Shown here piece after piece: positions 56,800 to 64,000 of a stretch of DNA of 64,000 nt. Under the pieces are notes generated by a model. That model had not been told where the DNA came from. It saw only the letters and a program-made list of their open reading frames with translations, and did no database searches. The first letter of the stretch is position 1. The number at the start of each line of letters is the position of its first letter. The position numbers and the translations under genes are program-made. Source of the DNA: Oleisolibacter albus (GTDB lineage Bacteria > Pseudomonadota > Alphaproteobacteria > Azospirillales > Azospirillaceae); NCBI RefSeq assembly GCF_003336875.1, contig NZ_QGNJ01000001.1:558001-622000 (forward strand), read 5' to 3'.

Positions 56800-57120
56800 G
56801 TGACCGAGCCAGAGACTGCCGCCCTCGGGGAACAATCCCCAGCAACCAGGAAATCGGTTGCCGTGGCCATCAGCCACCAGTCCGGGGCGCTGCCGCGCAT
56901 CGTCGCCAGCGGGCGCGGCGCCGTGGCCGACCAGATCCTGGAACTGGCCTTCGCCAATGGCGTGAAGGTCCGCGAGGATGCCGATCTGGCGGAAATTCTT
57001 GCCGCCATCGAGATCGACAGCGAGATCCCGGTGGAAGCCATCGCCGCCGTGGCGGAAATTCTTGCCTATGTCTACCGGGCCAATGGCCGGCTGCGCGCCG
57101 CCACGGAGGCGGGACAATGA
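56800..57120 (+). CDS. Small FlhB C-terminal-like protein (FhlB/YlqH family)
   Basis: A 106-residue soluble protein that resembles only the cytoplasmic cleaved domain of FlhB: AVAISHQSGALPRIVASGRG, QILELAFANGVKVREDADLA and IDSEIPVEAIAAVAEILAYV. It lacks the membrane part. In other bacteria such proteins can partly replace the FlhB C-terminus or modulate export. A GTG start at 56800 with CAGGA upstream is used. It is coupled by a 4-bp overlap to the next gene. Confidence 0.9.
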   Translation: MTEPETAALGEQSPATRKSVAVAISHQSGALPRIVASGRGAVADQILELAFANGVKVREDADLAEILAAIEIDSEIPVEAIAAVAEILAYVYRANGRLRAATEAGQ

Positions 57121-57494
57121 CGCGCCCTGGACGTCCTGCCGCCAGCGGCCCGGACAGCCCCGCTACGGATGCCCCCGGCCCCGACGCCGGGACCGTCGCC
57201 GCCACCCTGGACAGCCTGCATCAGGTGCTGGCCGGCAGCACGGCCCTGGTCGCCAAGGGGGAGATGGTCGATCTCGCCGGGCTGGAGCAGGAAGCGCGGG
57301 AGGTGCTGGACAGTCTGCTGGCCCTGCCCGGTTCCCAGGCGCGGGGGCTGCTGCCGGCGCTGGACTCCATGCTGACCGCCCTGGATGCCCTGGCCGCCGC
57401 CCTGAGCGCGGCCCAGGCCGTCCGCGACGGGGCCGCCGCGCAGACGGCCCGCCTGCGCGCCGCTGCCGCCTACCGCCCCCGGGAGGAACCATGA
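57117..57494 (+). CDS. Probable flagellar chaperone-like helical protein
   Basis: A 125-residue Ala/Leu-rich protein that starts inside the stop of the preceding gene. After a Pro/Gly-rich lead it is all-helical by composition (LDSLHQVLAGSTALVAKGEM, LLALPGSQARGLLPALDSML, ALDALAAALSAAQAVRDGAA), like FlgN or FliT export chaperones. The size, helix content and position between FhlB and fliO support such a role, but no motif proves it. Confidence 0.65.
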   Translation: MTRPGRPAASGPDSPATDAPGPDAGTVAATLDSLHQVLAGSTALVAKGEMVDLAGLEQEAREVLDSLLALPGSQARGLLPALDSMLTALDALAAALSAAQAVRDGAAAQTARLRAAAAYRPREEP

Positions 57495-57543
57495 CCGCCG
57501 CGTCCGCCCCGTCCCCTCTCCTCTCCCGTTGCTGCGGCCCGCG

Positions 57544-57867
57544 ATGACCACACCCGATTATCTCCGCTTCGTCCTGGCCCTGGCCTTCGTGCTGGGGCTG
57601 ATCGGCATCTTCGGCCTGCTGCTGCGCCGCTTCGGCCCCGGCGCCGGGCTGGCCCTGCGCCGCCCCGGCCAGCAGCGGCGCCTCGGCGTGGTCGAGGTGC
57701 TGTCCCTGGATGCCCGCCGCCGGCTGGTGCTGGTGCGCCGCGACGGGGTGGAGCATCTGCTGCTGCTGGGGCAGACCGGCGATCAGGTGGTGGAAAGCCG
57801 CATCATCGCCGATACGAGCCCCGGTTTCGATCAGGCCATGGCCGAGGCCCGGCAGGAGCAGCCATGA
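57544..57867 (+). CDS. fliO: Flagellar biosynthetic protein FliO
   Basis: A 107-residue protein with one N-terminal membrane helix (FVLALAFVLGLIGIFGLLLR) and the cytoplasmic FliO block (RRLGVVEVLSLDARRRLVLV, HLLLLGQTGDQVVE). It aids FliP assembly. The ATG at 57544 is used; the stop overlaps the start of fliP by four bases. Confidence 0.9.
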   Translation: MTTPDYLRFVLALAFVLGLIGIFGLLLRRFGPGAGLALRRPGQQRRLGVVEVLSLDARRRLVLVRRDGVEHLLLLGQTGDQVVESRIIADTSPGFDQAMAEARQEQP

Positions 57868-58676
57868 CCACCGCCCCCCCCCTCCCCGCCGCCCCTCCCC
57901 CCGCCCTCTCCCTCCCGCGGGCGCCCCGCCGCCGGCTGCCGGCCGCCTCGCTGGCCGTGCTGGCACTGCTGGCCCTGACCCTGCTGGGCTGGGCCGGACC
58001 CGCGGCGGCCCAGAGCCTGTCGCTGGACCTGGGCGACCAGGGCGGCACCAACACCGGCCGCATCATCCAGCTGGTGGCGCTGCTGACGGTGCTGTCGCTG
58101 GCGCCCAGCATCCTGATCATGACAACCTGCTTCGTGCGCATCACCATCGTGCTGAGCTTCCTGCGCAGCGCCATCGGCACCGGCCAGGTGCCGCCGAACC
58201 AGGTGCTGGTCAGCTTGGCCCTGTTCCTGACCCTGTTCATCATGGCCCCCACCTTCCAGGCCGCCTATGAGCAGGGCATCCGCCCGCTGGTGAACGAGGA
58301 CATCGACGAGATGGCGGCGTTCCAGCGCACTGCGGCGCCGTTCCACAGCTTCATGTCGGCCCATGTGCGCGAGCGCGACCTGCAGCTGTTCATGGACATC
58401 AGCAAGACCCCGCCGGTGGCCGAGGCCAAGGACGTGCCCCTTCAGGTGCTGATCCCGGCCTTCATGCTGTCGGAGCTGAAGCGCTCGTTCGAGATCGGCT
58501 TCCTGATCTTCATTCCCTTCCTCGTCATCGACATGGTGGTGTCGAGCGTGCTGATGGCCATGGGCATGATGATGCTGCCCCCGGCCATGGTGTCGCTGCC
58601 GTTCAAGCTGATCTTCTTCGTGCTGATCGACGGCTGGTATCTGGTGGTCGGCAGTCTGGTGCAGAGCTTCGGCTAG
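57864..58676 (+). CDS. fliP: Flagellar export protein FliP
   Basis: A 270-residue core component of the export gate with a cleaved signal peptide (AVLALLALTLLGWAGPAAA) and four membrane helices. Family blocks seen are MTTCFVRITIVLSFLRSAIG, QVPPNQVLVSLALFLTLFIM, FMLSELKRSFEIGFLIFIPF and the final FKLIFFVLIDGWYLVVGSLV. It ends the plus-strand group. Confidence 0.98.
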   Translation: MTTAPPLPAAPPPALSLPRAPRRRLPAASLAVLALLALTLLGWAGPAAAQSLSLDLGDQGGTNTGRIIQLVALLTVLSLAPSILIMTTCFVRITIVLSFLRSAIGTGQVPPNQVLVSLALFLTLFIMAPTFQAAYEQGIRPLVNEDIDEMAAFQRTAAPFHSFMSAHVRERDLQLFMDISKTPPVAEAKDVPLQVLIPAFMLSELKRSFEIGFLIFIPFLVIDMVVSSVLMAMGMMMLPPAMVSLPFKLIFFVLIDGWYLVVGSLVQSFG

Positions 58677-58701
58677 ACTGTCCCTGTATCGGATCCTGTA
58701 T

Positions 58702-58763
58702 CGGGGTGAGCGCCAGCAGGCCCCGACACCCGTTGCAGACAGCCACCGCCCCCGCTCACCCCG
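58702..58763. repeat. 11-bp inverted repeat between convergent genes
   Basis: CGGGGTGAGCG (58702-58712) and CGCTCACCCCG (58753-58763) are perfect complements 40 bases apart. The right arm overlaps the stop of the minus-strand TPR gene. A CTGTATCGG direct repeat lies just before. It could end transcription on both strands. Confidence 0.5.
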
Positions 58764-61700
58764 GCTGGGCCTGGGCCGCCTGGCCGCTGGCCGCCGGCGC
58801 GGCCGGCGTGGACGCTGGTGTGGCCGCCCCAGGCGCGCCCGGCCCATCCGGCGTCTTGGTCCGGTAGGTGTCGAGGAAACTGCGGAACAGGTCGATCTCG
58901 GCCATACGGGAGCGGATGGTGGCGACATCGGCCAGACCGGCGGCCTCCTCGGGCCGGGTCAGCACGCGGAAGGCCGTGGCGTCGCGGGATTTCTCCATGG
59001 CCGGACCGAAGGTCTGGCGCAGCTTGTCCAGGCCGGCGGTGTCGCGGGCCAAGGACAGGGCCACGGTGCGGTTCAGCACCAGCCCCGCCGTTTCCGCCGG
59101 CAGTTCCTGCCCGGCGGCGGGCGGCGGACCGATGACATCGCCCAGGGCGGCGGCGGCCACCGGCCATTGCTTCTCCCGCATGGCGATGTCGATGCGCAGC
59201 AGATTGGCCGGCCGTGACGTGTCGTTGGCCAGCAGTTGCAGCGCCTCGCCCCCCTTCCCGGTCTGGGACAGGGCGCGGGCGCGCAGCAGCCGGCGCTCGG
59301 CCATCAGGGCGGGCGGCAGATCGGCCGCCTCGGTCCGGTCGAGGGCCGACAGCGCCTCCTGCGGCCGGCTGTCCAGCAGGCGGATGCCGGCCAGCCGCGT
59401 CCCCACCTGGGACTTGTCCAGGCCGGACAGGCGGTTGTCCACCTGATACTCCAGCAGGGCCGCGGCCCGGTCCAGCAGATCGATCTCCACCAGCCGCTCG
59501 GCCAGCTTGCGGATGATGCGGTCGCCATCCGGTCCCGGCGGCGTCAGTTCGCGATATTGCTCATACAGGGCCAGCGCCTCCAGGGCCGGCATCTTGGCCG
59601 CCCCGTCCTTGGCGAACAGATCGACGAAGGTGTCGATCATCTCCTGGCTGATCTGCTTGGCCTCCGGCGTGTCCGGGAACAGGCGGACCGTGCGCTTCAT
59701 GGTCTCGAAGGCCTGGACATAGTTGCCCGCCAGGGCATGCACCTCGCCGATACGGCGGTTGATGGCCAACTCCAGCCGGTCCTTGGCCCAGGCGAAGCGC
59801 AGGCTTTCCATGGTGGCCGCGGCGTCCTTGGGCGTGATCTTGCCCGCAGCCAGCTGCATGTCGGTCAGCGCCCATTTGGCCTTGGCCCAATAGAGCTGGT
59901 CGCGGCTGTCGATGGCGGCGGTGAAGGCCTGCTCGGCCTTGGCCTCGTCGCCCAGATTGCGGAAGACCAGACCACGCATGTACTGCACCGCCGCGGCCCG
60001 CGGCCCGTCGGCGGCCCCGCGGCGCATCATGGCATCCACCAGCAGCGCGGCTTCCTCGCTCTTGCCCTTCTGCAAGGCGGTTTCGGCGGCGGTCAGGGCG
60101 AAACGGGTGAAGAATGGCTCGGGATAGCGGGCCAGCAGATCCTTATACTTGGTGAACAGCGTCTCGGCCGTGTCCCAGTCGCCCAGGGCAGCCGAGGCCA
60201 CGGCCTGCCACAGACCGGTATCCGGCTCGGCCGCCAGCAATGGCGTGCCCAGATCCCCCAGCGCGCCCACATAATTGCCGGTCAGCGCACGGGCGGCACC
60301 GCGCACGGCCAGGAACTCGGGCCGGCGGTCCATGTCGGGCTGTGCCTCCTGCACCAGCGACAGCATGCCCAAGGCTTCGTACCCCAGCCCGTTGGCCAGA
60401 TAGAAGCGCGCCACCTCCAGCCGGCCGCGGGTGCGGTCCTGCTCGGGCTGGGCGATCAGCGCATCCCAGCGCGCCTGCCGCGTCTTCATGTAATCCGCCG
60501 GCGGCACCTGCCCCCAGCGGGCATAGTCCCACAGCCGGTCGGGCGCGTTCACCGGGGGCGGTGGATTGGCGATGGCCGCATCCGCCGCCGACGACAGGTG
60601 GAGGCCGCCGGGAACGGTCAGTTCCACCCCCTCGCGCACCGGCTGCACCAGCAGCGCGTCATCCAGGGGCCGGACGACGACACCCTGCAATGTCGGCAGG
60701 AACTGGGCCTCGGCATAACGCCGCGGATATTCCATGCGCTGGCCCGCCACCGGCAGCGGCACCACCCGCAGCCTGTCCCCCACCACCGGATCGGTGAAGG
60801 TCAGGACCTTTTCCGCCTCGTCCGCCTGCACCACCAGGCGCGCGCCCAGGGCGAAAGCCGGGTCCGGCGTCACCGTCAGATCGCCAGCGGCCGGCCCGGG
60901 GGCATCCCCCGGGCGGCGCAGGGTCACGGTCCAGAGCGTGCCGGTCCGCGTCACCCCGGCGGCCTGCATGGCCGGCATCAGCAAGCGGAAGCCCGCGCCG
61001 CCCTCCACCGCCACCGGCTCGATGGTCCCGCTGAATCCAGGAACCGAGCCGGCCGCCGGCGCGGTCGCGGGGGGAACCGGCTGGTCGAACAGGACATAGA
61101 GCCACCCCGCCCGCTCGAACACGGCGGCCGCGGCCGGCCCTGGCGGCTGGAACGGCAGCGCCAGACCCGGATCGACCGGCGCCGCCTCGACAGCGGCGGC
61201 GGGGGCCGGCGTCGCCGCCGGGGGCGGGGCCACACGGACGGCGGATGGCGGCGGTACCTTGGATGCCGCCTCCTTGCCCGGCGCCGTCTTTCCCGCCGCA
61301 GTCCTCGCCGGCGCATTGGCCGGTGCCGCATTGGCCGGCGCCGTATTGGCGGAAGCCTGGGTCTCGGGCGCCAGAGGGGTCGGCGCTCCCGCCGCGGCCG
61401 GCCCTGCTGGTGCCCCCCCTGCCGGCGCCCCTCCTGCTGGCGCCGTGCCCGGCTGGGCCGGGGCTGCGCCCCGCATCTGGTACAGGGGCGCCCCCTCGGC
61501 CTTGCGCCGGGCATCGGCCTGCCGGGCCTGGGCTGCCTGCGCCTGCCGGGTCGGCTGCCCTTGCTGGGTCGGCTGCGCCTGACCTTGCTGGGTCGGCTGC
61601 GCCTGACCTTGCTGGGTCGGCTGCGCCTCCGGGGGCTTGCCCGCGGTGGTCGGCATCGCCGCCTTGGGCGCGTCCAGAACATCGACCACCACACGGGTGC

Positions 61701-62076
61701 CGGCGCGCAGGTCGCGCAGCTGCGCGCCCTCCGGCACCGTGAAGCTGACCGCAAGGCCGCCCTCGTTGCTGGCGCTCAGGCCGGCGATGCGGGCGGTCCG
61801 GGTCTTCAATGCCGCCCGCAGGTCGGCGCTGGCGGTCGTGCCGGGGAAGCGGACCGTCACCCGGTTGCCGCTGCGCTCGACCCGGTACTCGACGCTGCGC
61901 GGCCAGTCGAACACCAGCCGGTTATGATCGGCATGGATACCGGCCCGCACCGCCACCGCCGCAGCCGGCCCCGCGGCCGCGGCGGGCGCAGCCTCCTGCG
62001 CGCCGACGGGCACCGCCAGCATCAGCGGCGCCGACAGGGCCACCAGCAGGGCAATGGGGGCAGTCAGCGGTCTCAT
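58756..62076 (-). CDS. Large exported TPR-type protein
   Basis: An 1106-residue protein with a signal peptide (LIALLVALSAPLMLAVPVGA-like start) and four parts. An AMIN-like beta domain occupies about residues 45-140 (HNRLVFDWPRSVEYRVERSG). A low-complexity Pro/Gln/Ala linker follows, with tandem QPTQQGQA repeats. A further beta-rich region precedes a C-terminal half of TPR-like helical repeats (about 520-1050). Together with the two MotB-like genes, linked to it by 4-bp overlaps, it forms a minus-strand operon beside cheZ. A role in the motor/cell-envelope link is inferred. Confidence 0.85.
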   Translation of the reverse strand: MRPLTAPIALLVALSAPLMLAVPVGAQEAAPAAAAGPAAAVAVRAGIHADHNRLVFDWPRSVEYRVERSGNRVTVRFPGTTASADLRAALKTRTARIAGLSASNEGGLAVSFTVPEGAQLRDLRAGTRVVVDVLDAPKAAMPTTAGKPPEAQPTQQGQAQPTQQGQAQPTQQGQPTRQAQAAQARQADARRKAEGAPLYQMRGAAPAQPGTAPAGGAPAGGAPAGPAAAGAPTPLAPETQASANTAPANAAPANAPARTAAGKTAPGKEAASKVPPPSAVRVAPPPAATPAPAAAVEAAPVDPGLALPFQPPGPAAAAVFERAGWLYVLFDQPVPPATAPAAGSVPGFSGTIEPVAVEGGAGFRLLMPAMQAAGVTRTGTLWTVTLRRPGDAPGPAAGDLTVTPDPAFALGARLVVQADEAEKVLTFTDPVVGDRLRVVPLPVAGQRMEYPRRYAEAQFLPTLQGVVVRPLDDALLVQPVREGVELTVPGGLHLSSAADAAIANPPPPVNAPDRLWDYARWGQVPPADYMKTRQARWDALIAQPEQDRTRGRLEVARFYLANGLGYEALGMLSLVQEAQPDMDRRPEFLAVRGAARALTGNYVGALGDLGTPLLAAEPDTGLWQAVASAALGDWDTAETLFTKYKDLLARYPEPFFTRFALTAAETALQKGKSEEAALLVDAMMRRGAADGPRAAAVQYMRGLVFRNLGDEAKAEQAFTAAIDSRDQLYWAKAKWALTDMQLAAGKITPKDAAATMESLRFAWAKDRLELAINRRIGEVHALAGNYVQAFETMKRTVRLFPDTPEAKQISQEMIDTFVDLFAKDGAAKMPALEALALYEQYRELTPPGPDGDRIIRKLAERLVEIDLLDRAAALLEYQVDNRLSGLDKSQVGTRLAGIRLLDSRPQEALSALDRTEAADLPPALMAERRLLRARALSQTGKGGEALQLLANDTSRPANLLRIDIAMREKQWPVAAAALGDVIGPPPAAGQELPAETAGLVLNRTVALSLARDTAGLDKLRQTFGPAMEKSRDATAFRVLTRPEEAAGLADVATIRSRMAEIDLFRSFLDTYRTKTPDGPGAPGAATPASTPAAPAASGQAAQAQPG

Positions 62077-62780
62077 CGGCCGCTCCCATGCGCACGCACG
62101 ATCAGGTCGACACGCCGGGCCTGGGCCATGGCCGCCACATCGGCCGACGGGCCGAACCGGCCGTCGCCATGGCCGCGCAGGGTGATGTCGCGCTCATAGC
62201 CCGCCTGCCGCAGCAGGGCGGCGACACTGGCGGCACGGGCCAGGGACAGGTCCCAGTTGGAGATCCAGCGGCTGCCCGCCGGGGTGGGATCGGCATGGCC
62301 GACCACGTCCAGCGCATTGCCCACCGTCCCGGCCACGCGGCCCAGCAGCCCCAGCACTGCCGCCCCCTCGCCCGACAGCTCCGCCGCGCCGGGGTCGAAC
62401 AGCAGATCGGCGGGCAGCGACAGCACCAGCCCTTCCGGCCGGCGCTGCACCCGCACCGCGGCCAGATCGGGCGTGCGGCGGATCTGCGCCTCGACCACGC
62501 GGCCGAGATAGTCGAGATCCACCACCCGGCCGCGCTCCAGCCGCTCGACAGCGAAGGCGGCATCGGGCGGCTCGGCTCCGACGCCGGATGGCTGGACCGC
62601 GGCGGGAACCACCGGCACCAGGGACCGGATGCGGTGGGGATCGGGGTCCCGCATGGCATAAAGCATGACGAAGAAGGTCAGCAGCAGGCAGATCAGGTCG
62701 CAGAAGGTCACCAGCCAGGCCCGGCCGGCCGGTGTGTCGCCACCGGGGACCAGGGCGGTCAGGGGACGGAACCCGGTCAT
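62073..62780 (-). CDS. MotB-like protein with OmpA domain
   Basis: A 235-residue protein with one membrane helix near the N-terminus (WLVTFCDLICLLLTFFVMLY) that carries Asp28 at the position of the proton-accepting Asp of MotB, and a C-terminal OmpA/MotB peptidoglycan-binding domain (LLFDPGAAELSGEGAAVLGL, GHADPTP, NWDLSLARAASVAALLRQAG). No MotA-like partner gene lies in the window. The gene overlaps both neighbours by four bases. Confidence 0.9.
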   Translation of the reverse strand: MTGFRPLTALVPGGDTPAGRAWLVTFCDLICLLLTFFVMLYAMRDPDPHRIRSLVPVVPAAVQPSGVGAEPPDAAFAVERLERGRVVDLDYLGRVVEAQIRRTPDLAAVRVQRRPEGLVLSLPADLLFDPGAAELSGEGAAVLGLLGRVAGTVGNALDVVGHADPTPAGSRWISNWDLSLARAASVAALLRQAGYERDITLRGHGDGRFGPSADVAAMAQARRVDLIVRAHGSGR

Positions 62781-63448
62781 GGCATCCCCCGCTCGTCCGA
62801 TGCCGGTCCGGCCACCGCGTCCACCGGATCGGCCGCCGTTTCGATGCGGAACAACAGCCGGACCCGATCGGGCGTGCCGCGCTCGATGCCCACCGACAGG
62901 GCGCCGTCCGGCGCCCCCATGCCGGTCACCGCCCGCGCCAGCACGCCGGCACGGCCGATCAGCGGCTGTGGATCGCCGTCCGTCGCCAGCAGGAACTCGC
63001 CCACCACCTGGACGCCGGCTTCGCGCCGGAACAGCACGGTGGCCATCCGGTGCAGCAGACCCGTGCGGGACGGCAGGATGCCGCTCCCGTCCGCCGTGTA
63101 CAGGCTGCCGGCCGGCAGGGTCAGGGCCAGCGTGTCGCCGCGGCCCGCCGCCTCCACCTTGGCCAGGGGAATCTCGGCCCGGATCAGGTCGCCCAGGCTG
63201 CGCAGTGCCGCCACCGCCTGATCCCGCGCGGCCCGCCGCCGGGAGTCTCCATCGGCATCGCGCCCAGCTTCATTCAGGGCGAAGGCGGCTTCGACGCTGC
63301 GGCGCACGGCCCCGGCCTTGTCCTGCCGCGGCACGGACAAGGCGTTCAGCAGCATGAAAAAGGCCAACAGCAGGATAAAGACCGACAGATACAGCATCAG
63401 GCTGCTCGATCCGTCCCCCTCCTGCGCGCGTGTGGCCCTGGCCGACAT
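62777..63448 (-). CDS. MotB-like protein lacking the channel Asp
   Basis: A 223-residue protein with the same plan as the downstream gene: a single N-terminal membrane helix (LMLYLSVFILLLAFFMLLNA) and a periplasmic domain with a degenerate OmpA fold (ALTLPAGSLYTADGSGILPS, QVVGEFLLATDGDPQPLIGR). Aligned on the membrane helix, Ser22 stands where its neighbour has Asp28. It therefore may not conduct protons itself, and could be a structural partner for the second MotB-like protein. Confidence 0.75.
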   Translation of the reverse strand: MSARATRAQEGDGSSSLMLYLSVFILLLAFFMLLNALSVPRQDKAGAVRRSVEAAFALNEAGRDADGDSRRRAARDQAVAALRSLGDLIRAEIPLAKVEAAGRGDTLALTLPAGSLYTADGSGILPSRTGLLHRMATVLFRREAGVQVVGEFLLATDGDPQPLIGRAGVLARAVTGMGAPDGALSVGIERGTPDRVRLLFRIETAADPVDAVAGPASDERGMP

Positions 63449-63490
63449 TCATCCTCTATGAACTACGGGCGTTCCTGGTGGAGCCTGGGA

Positions 63491-64000
63491 TCAGTCGAAC
63501 AGCGAATCGATGAAGGACTGGTCCACGCCCTGGCCGTGGATCTGCGGCCCGTTCAGCAGGAAGGCGTCCTCCTCATCCTTCTTCACTTCCTTGATCACGT
63601 CGGGATGGCGGCGCTGCACCTCCTCGCCCATGGCCAGCAGCATGGCCTCGACCTTGGCCTCGATATGCTTCAGCGCCCGCACCACCTTGGAGATGCGCTG
63701 GCCGGTAATGTCCTGGAAGTTGCAGGCTTCGTAGATGTTGGTGGTGATCTCCATCACCTTCGACGCCTGATCGGGCGAGAGTTCGCCGGCCAGGGCCATC
63801 ATCCGGTCGCAATTGTCCATGATGCGGTTGGTGGCGGCCTCGGTGTGCTCCACCACCGCATCCAGCTCGTCGGTGGCACGGGGAATGTGCTCGGCATGGA
63901 TGTCGGCCGGGTGCAGCTCGGCGATTTCACGCTTGGCGTTGTTGATGTAGCGCGCCAGCGCCTCCAGATCGGCGAACAGCTTCACGTCATAGGCGGTGAT
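63491..64000 (-). CDS. cheZ: Chemotaxis phosphatase CheZ, 5' end missing
   Basis: CheZ dephosphorylates CheY-P. The 169 visible residues are helical, with the catalytic motif NFQDITGQRISKVV (Asp and Gln of the D-x-x-x-Q site), followed by the linker and the C-terminal CheY-binding helix ending in DQSFIDSLFD. The frame is open to the last base of the window, so the N-terminus lies outside. The GTG at 63985 is internal to the gene rather than its start. Confidence 0.93.
   Translation of the reverse strand: MTAYDVKLFADLEALARYINNAKREIAELHPADIHAEHIPRATDELDAVVEHTEAATNRIMDNCDRMMALAGELSPDQASKVMEITTNIYEACNFQDITGQRISKVVRALKHIEAKVEAMLLAMGEEVQRRHPDVIKEVKKDEEDAFLLNGPQIHGQGVDQSFIDSLFD

Overview
The window is about 64 kb of GC-rich chromosome from an alphaproteobacterium, most likely a member of the Rhodospirillales/Azospirillaceae. 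That assignment is inferred from the set of genes: GcrA and CckA cell-cycle regulators, the NDUFA12 complex I subunit, a DUF2155 protein, a Rickettsia-type isocitrate dehydrogenase, a B12-dependent ribonucleotide reductase, a GAACN7GAAC-type SOS box in front of recA, and motility/chemotaxis genes including CheZ. No rRNA, tRNA, CRISPR array, transposase or phage gene was recognised.

Layout. 1-10.2 kb: the 3' part of accC, a chemoreceptor, aat, then a minus-strand group running NDUFA12-mlaD-methyltransferase-DUF2155, two exported proteins of unknown role, and a YbhN/MprF-type membrane protein. 10.6-19.1 kb: nrdJ, then an accessory island made of four 51-codon genes, two tandem 713-bp repeats carrying copies of the nrdJ 3' end, and an SGNH/MBOAT acyltransferase pair. 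19.2-32.4 kb: cold-shock protein, IF-1, small unknowns, a LysM protein, a cytochrome b/c' pair, a LOG-family hydrolase, two unrelated-type isocitrate dehydrogenases, a soluble FIST chemoreceptor, GcrA, and an ECF sigma/anti-sigma pair. 32.4-46.3 kb: OpgC-like acyltransferase, a vWA protein and its likely MoxR ATPase partner, an esterase, an adenylate cyclase, egtBD (ergothioneine), an ADP-ribosyltransferase-like protein, alaS and recA. 46.7-64 kb: two tandemly duplicated chemoreceptors, cckA, and flagellar genes (flgBC-fliE-fliQR-flhB on minus; a small FlhB-like protein, a probable chaperone, fliO and fliP on plus), ending with a large TPR protein, two MotB-like proteins and the 3' part of cheZ.

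The most interesting region is 14451-16449. Four short genes, none annotated by length-based gene finding, share a 38-residue N-terminal part that is almost invariant in copies 2-4, followed by a 13-residue C-terminal part that differs in every copy. The constant part carries a W-x2-P-x-L-x3-D-[IV]-S-x-T motif with Thr at the second-last leader position. Every variable part has Asp at position 8 and ends in Ser. These are the features of lasso-peptide precursors of the paeninodin type (leader motif, 8-residue macrolactam ring, modified C-terminal Ser). No lasso cyclase, leader peptidase or kinase gene lies in the window, so the maturation machinery would have to act in trans. The neighbouring SGNH/MBOAT pair is a speculative tailoring partner. 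The array expanded by tandem duplication that carried the 3' end of nrdJ along, yet the variable parts have diverged while the flanking DNA is nearly identical.
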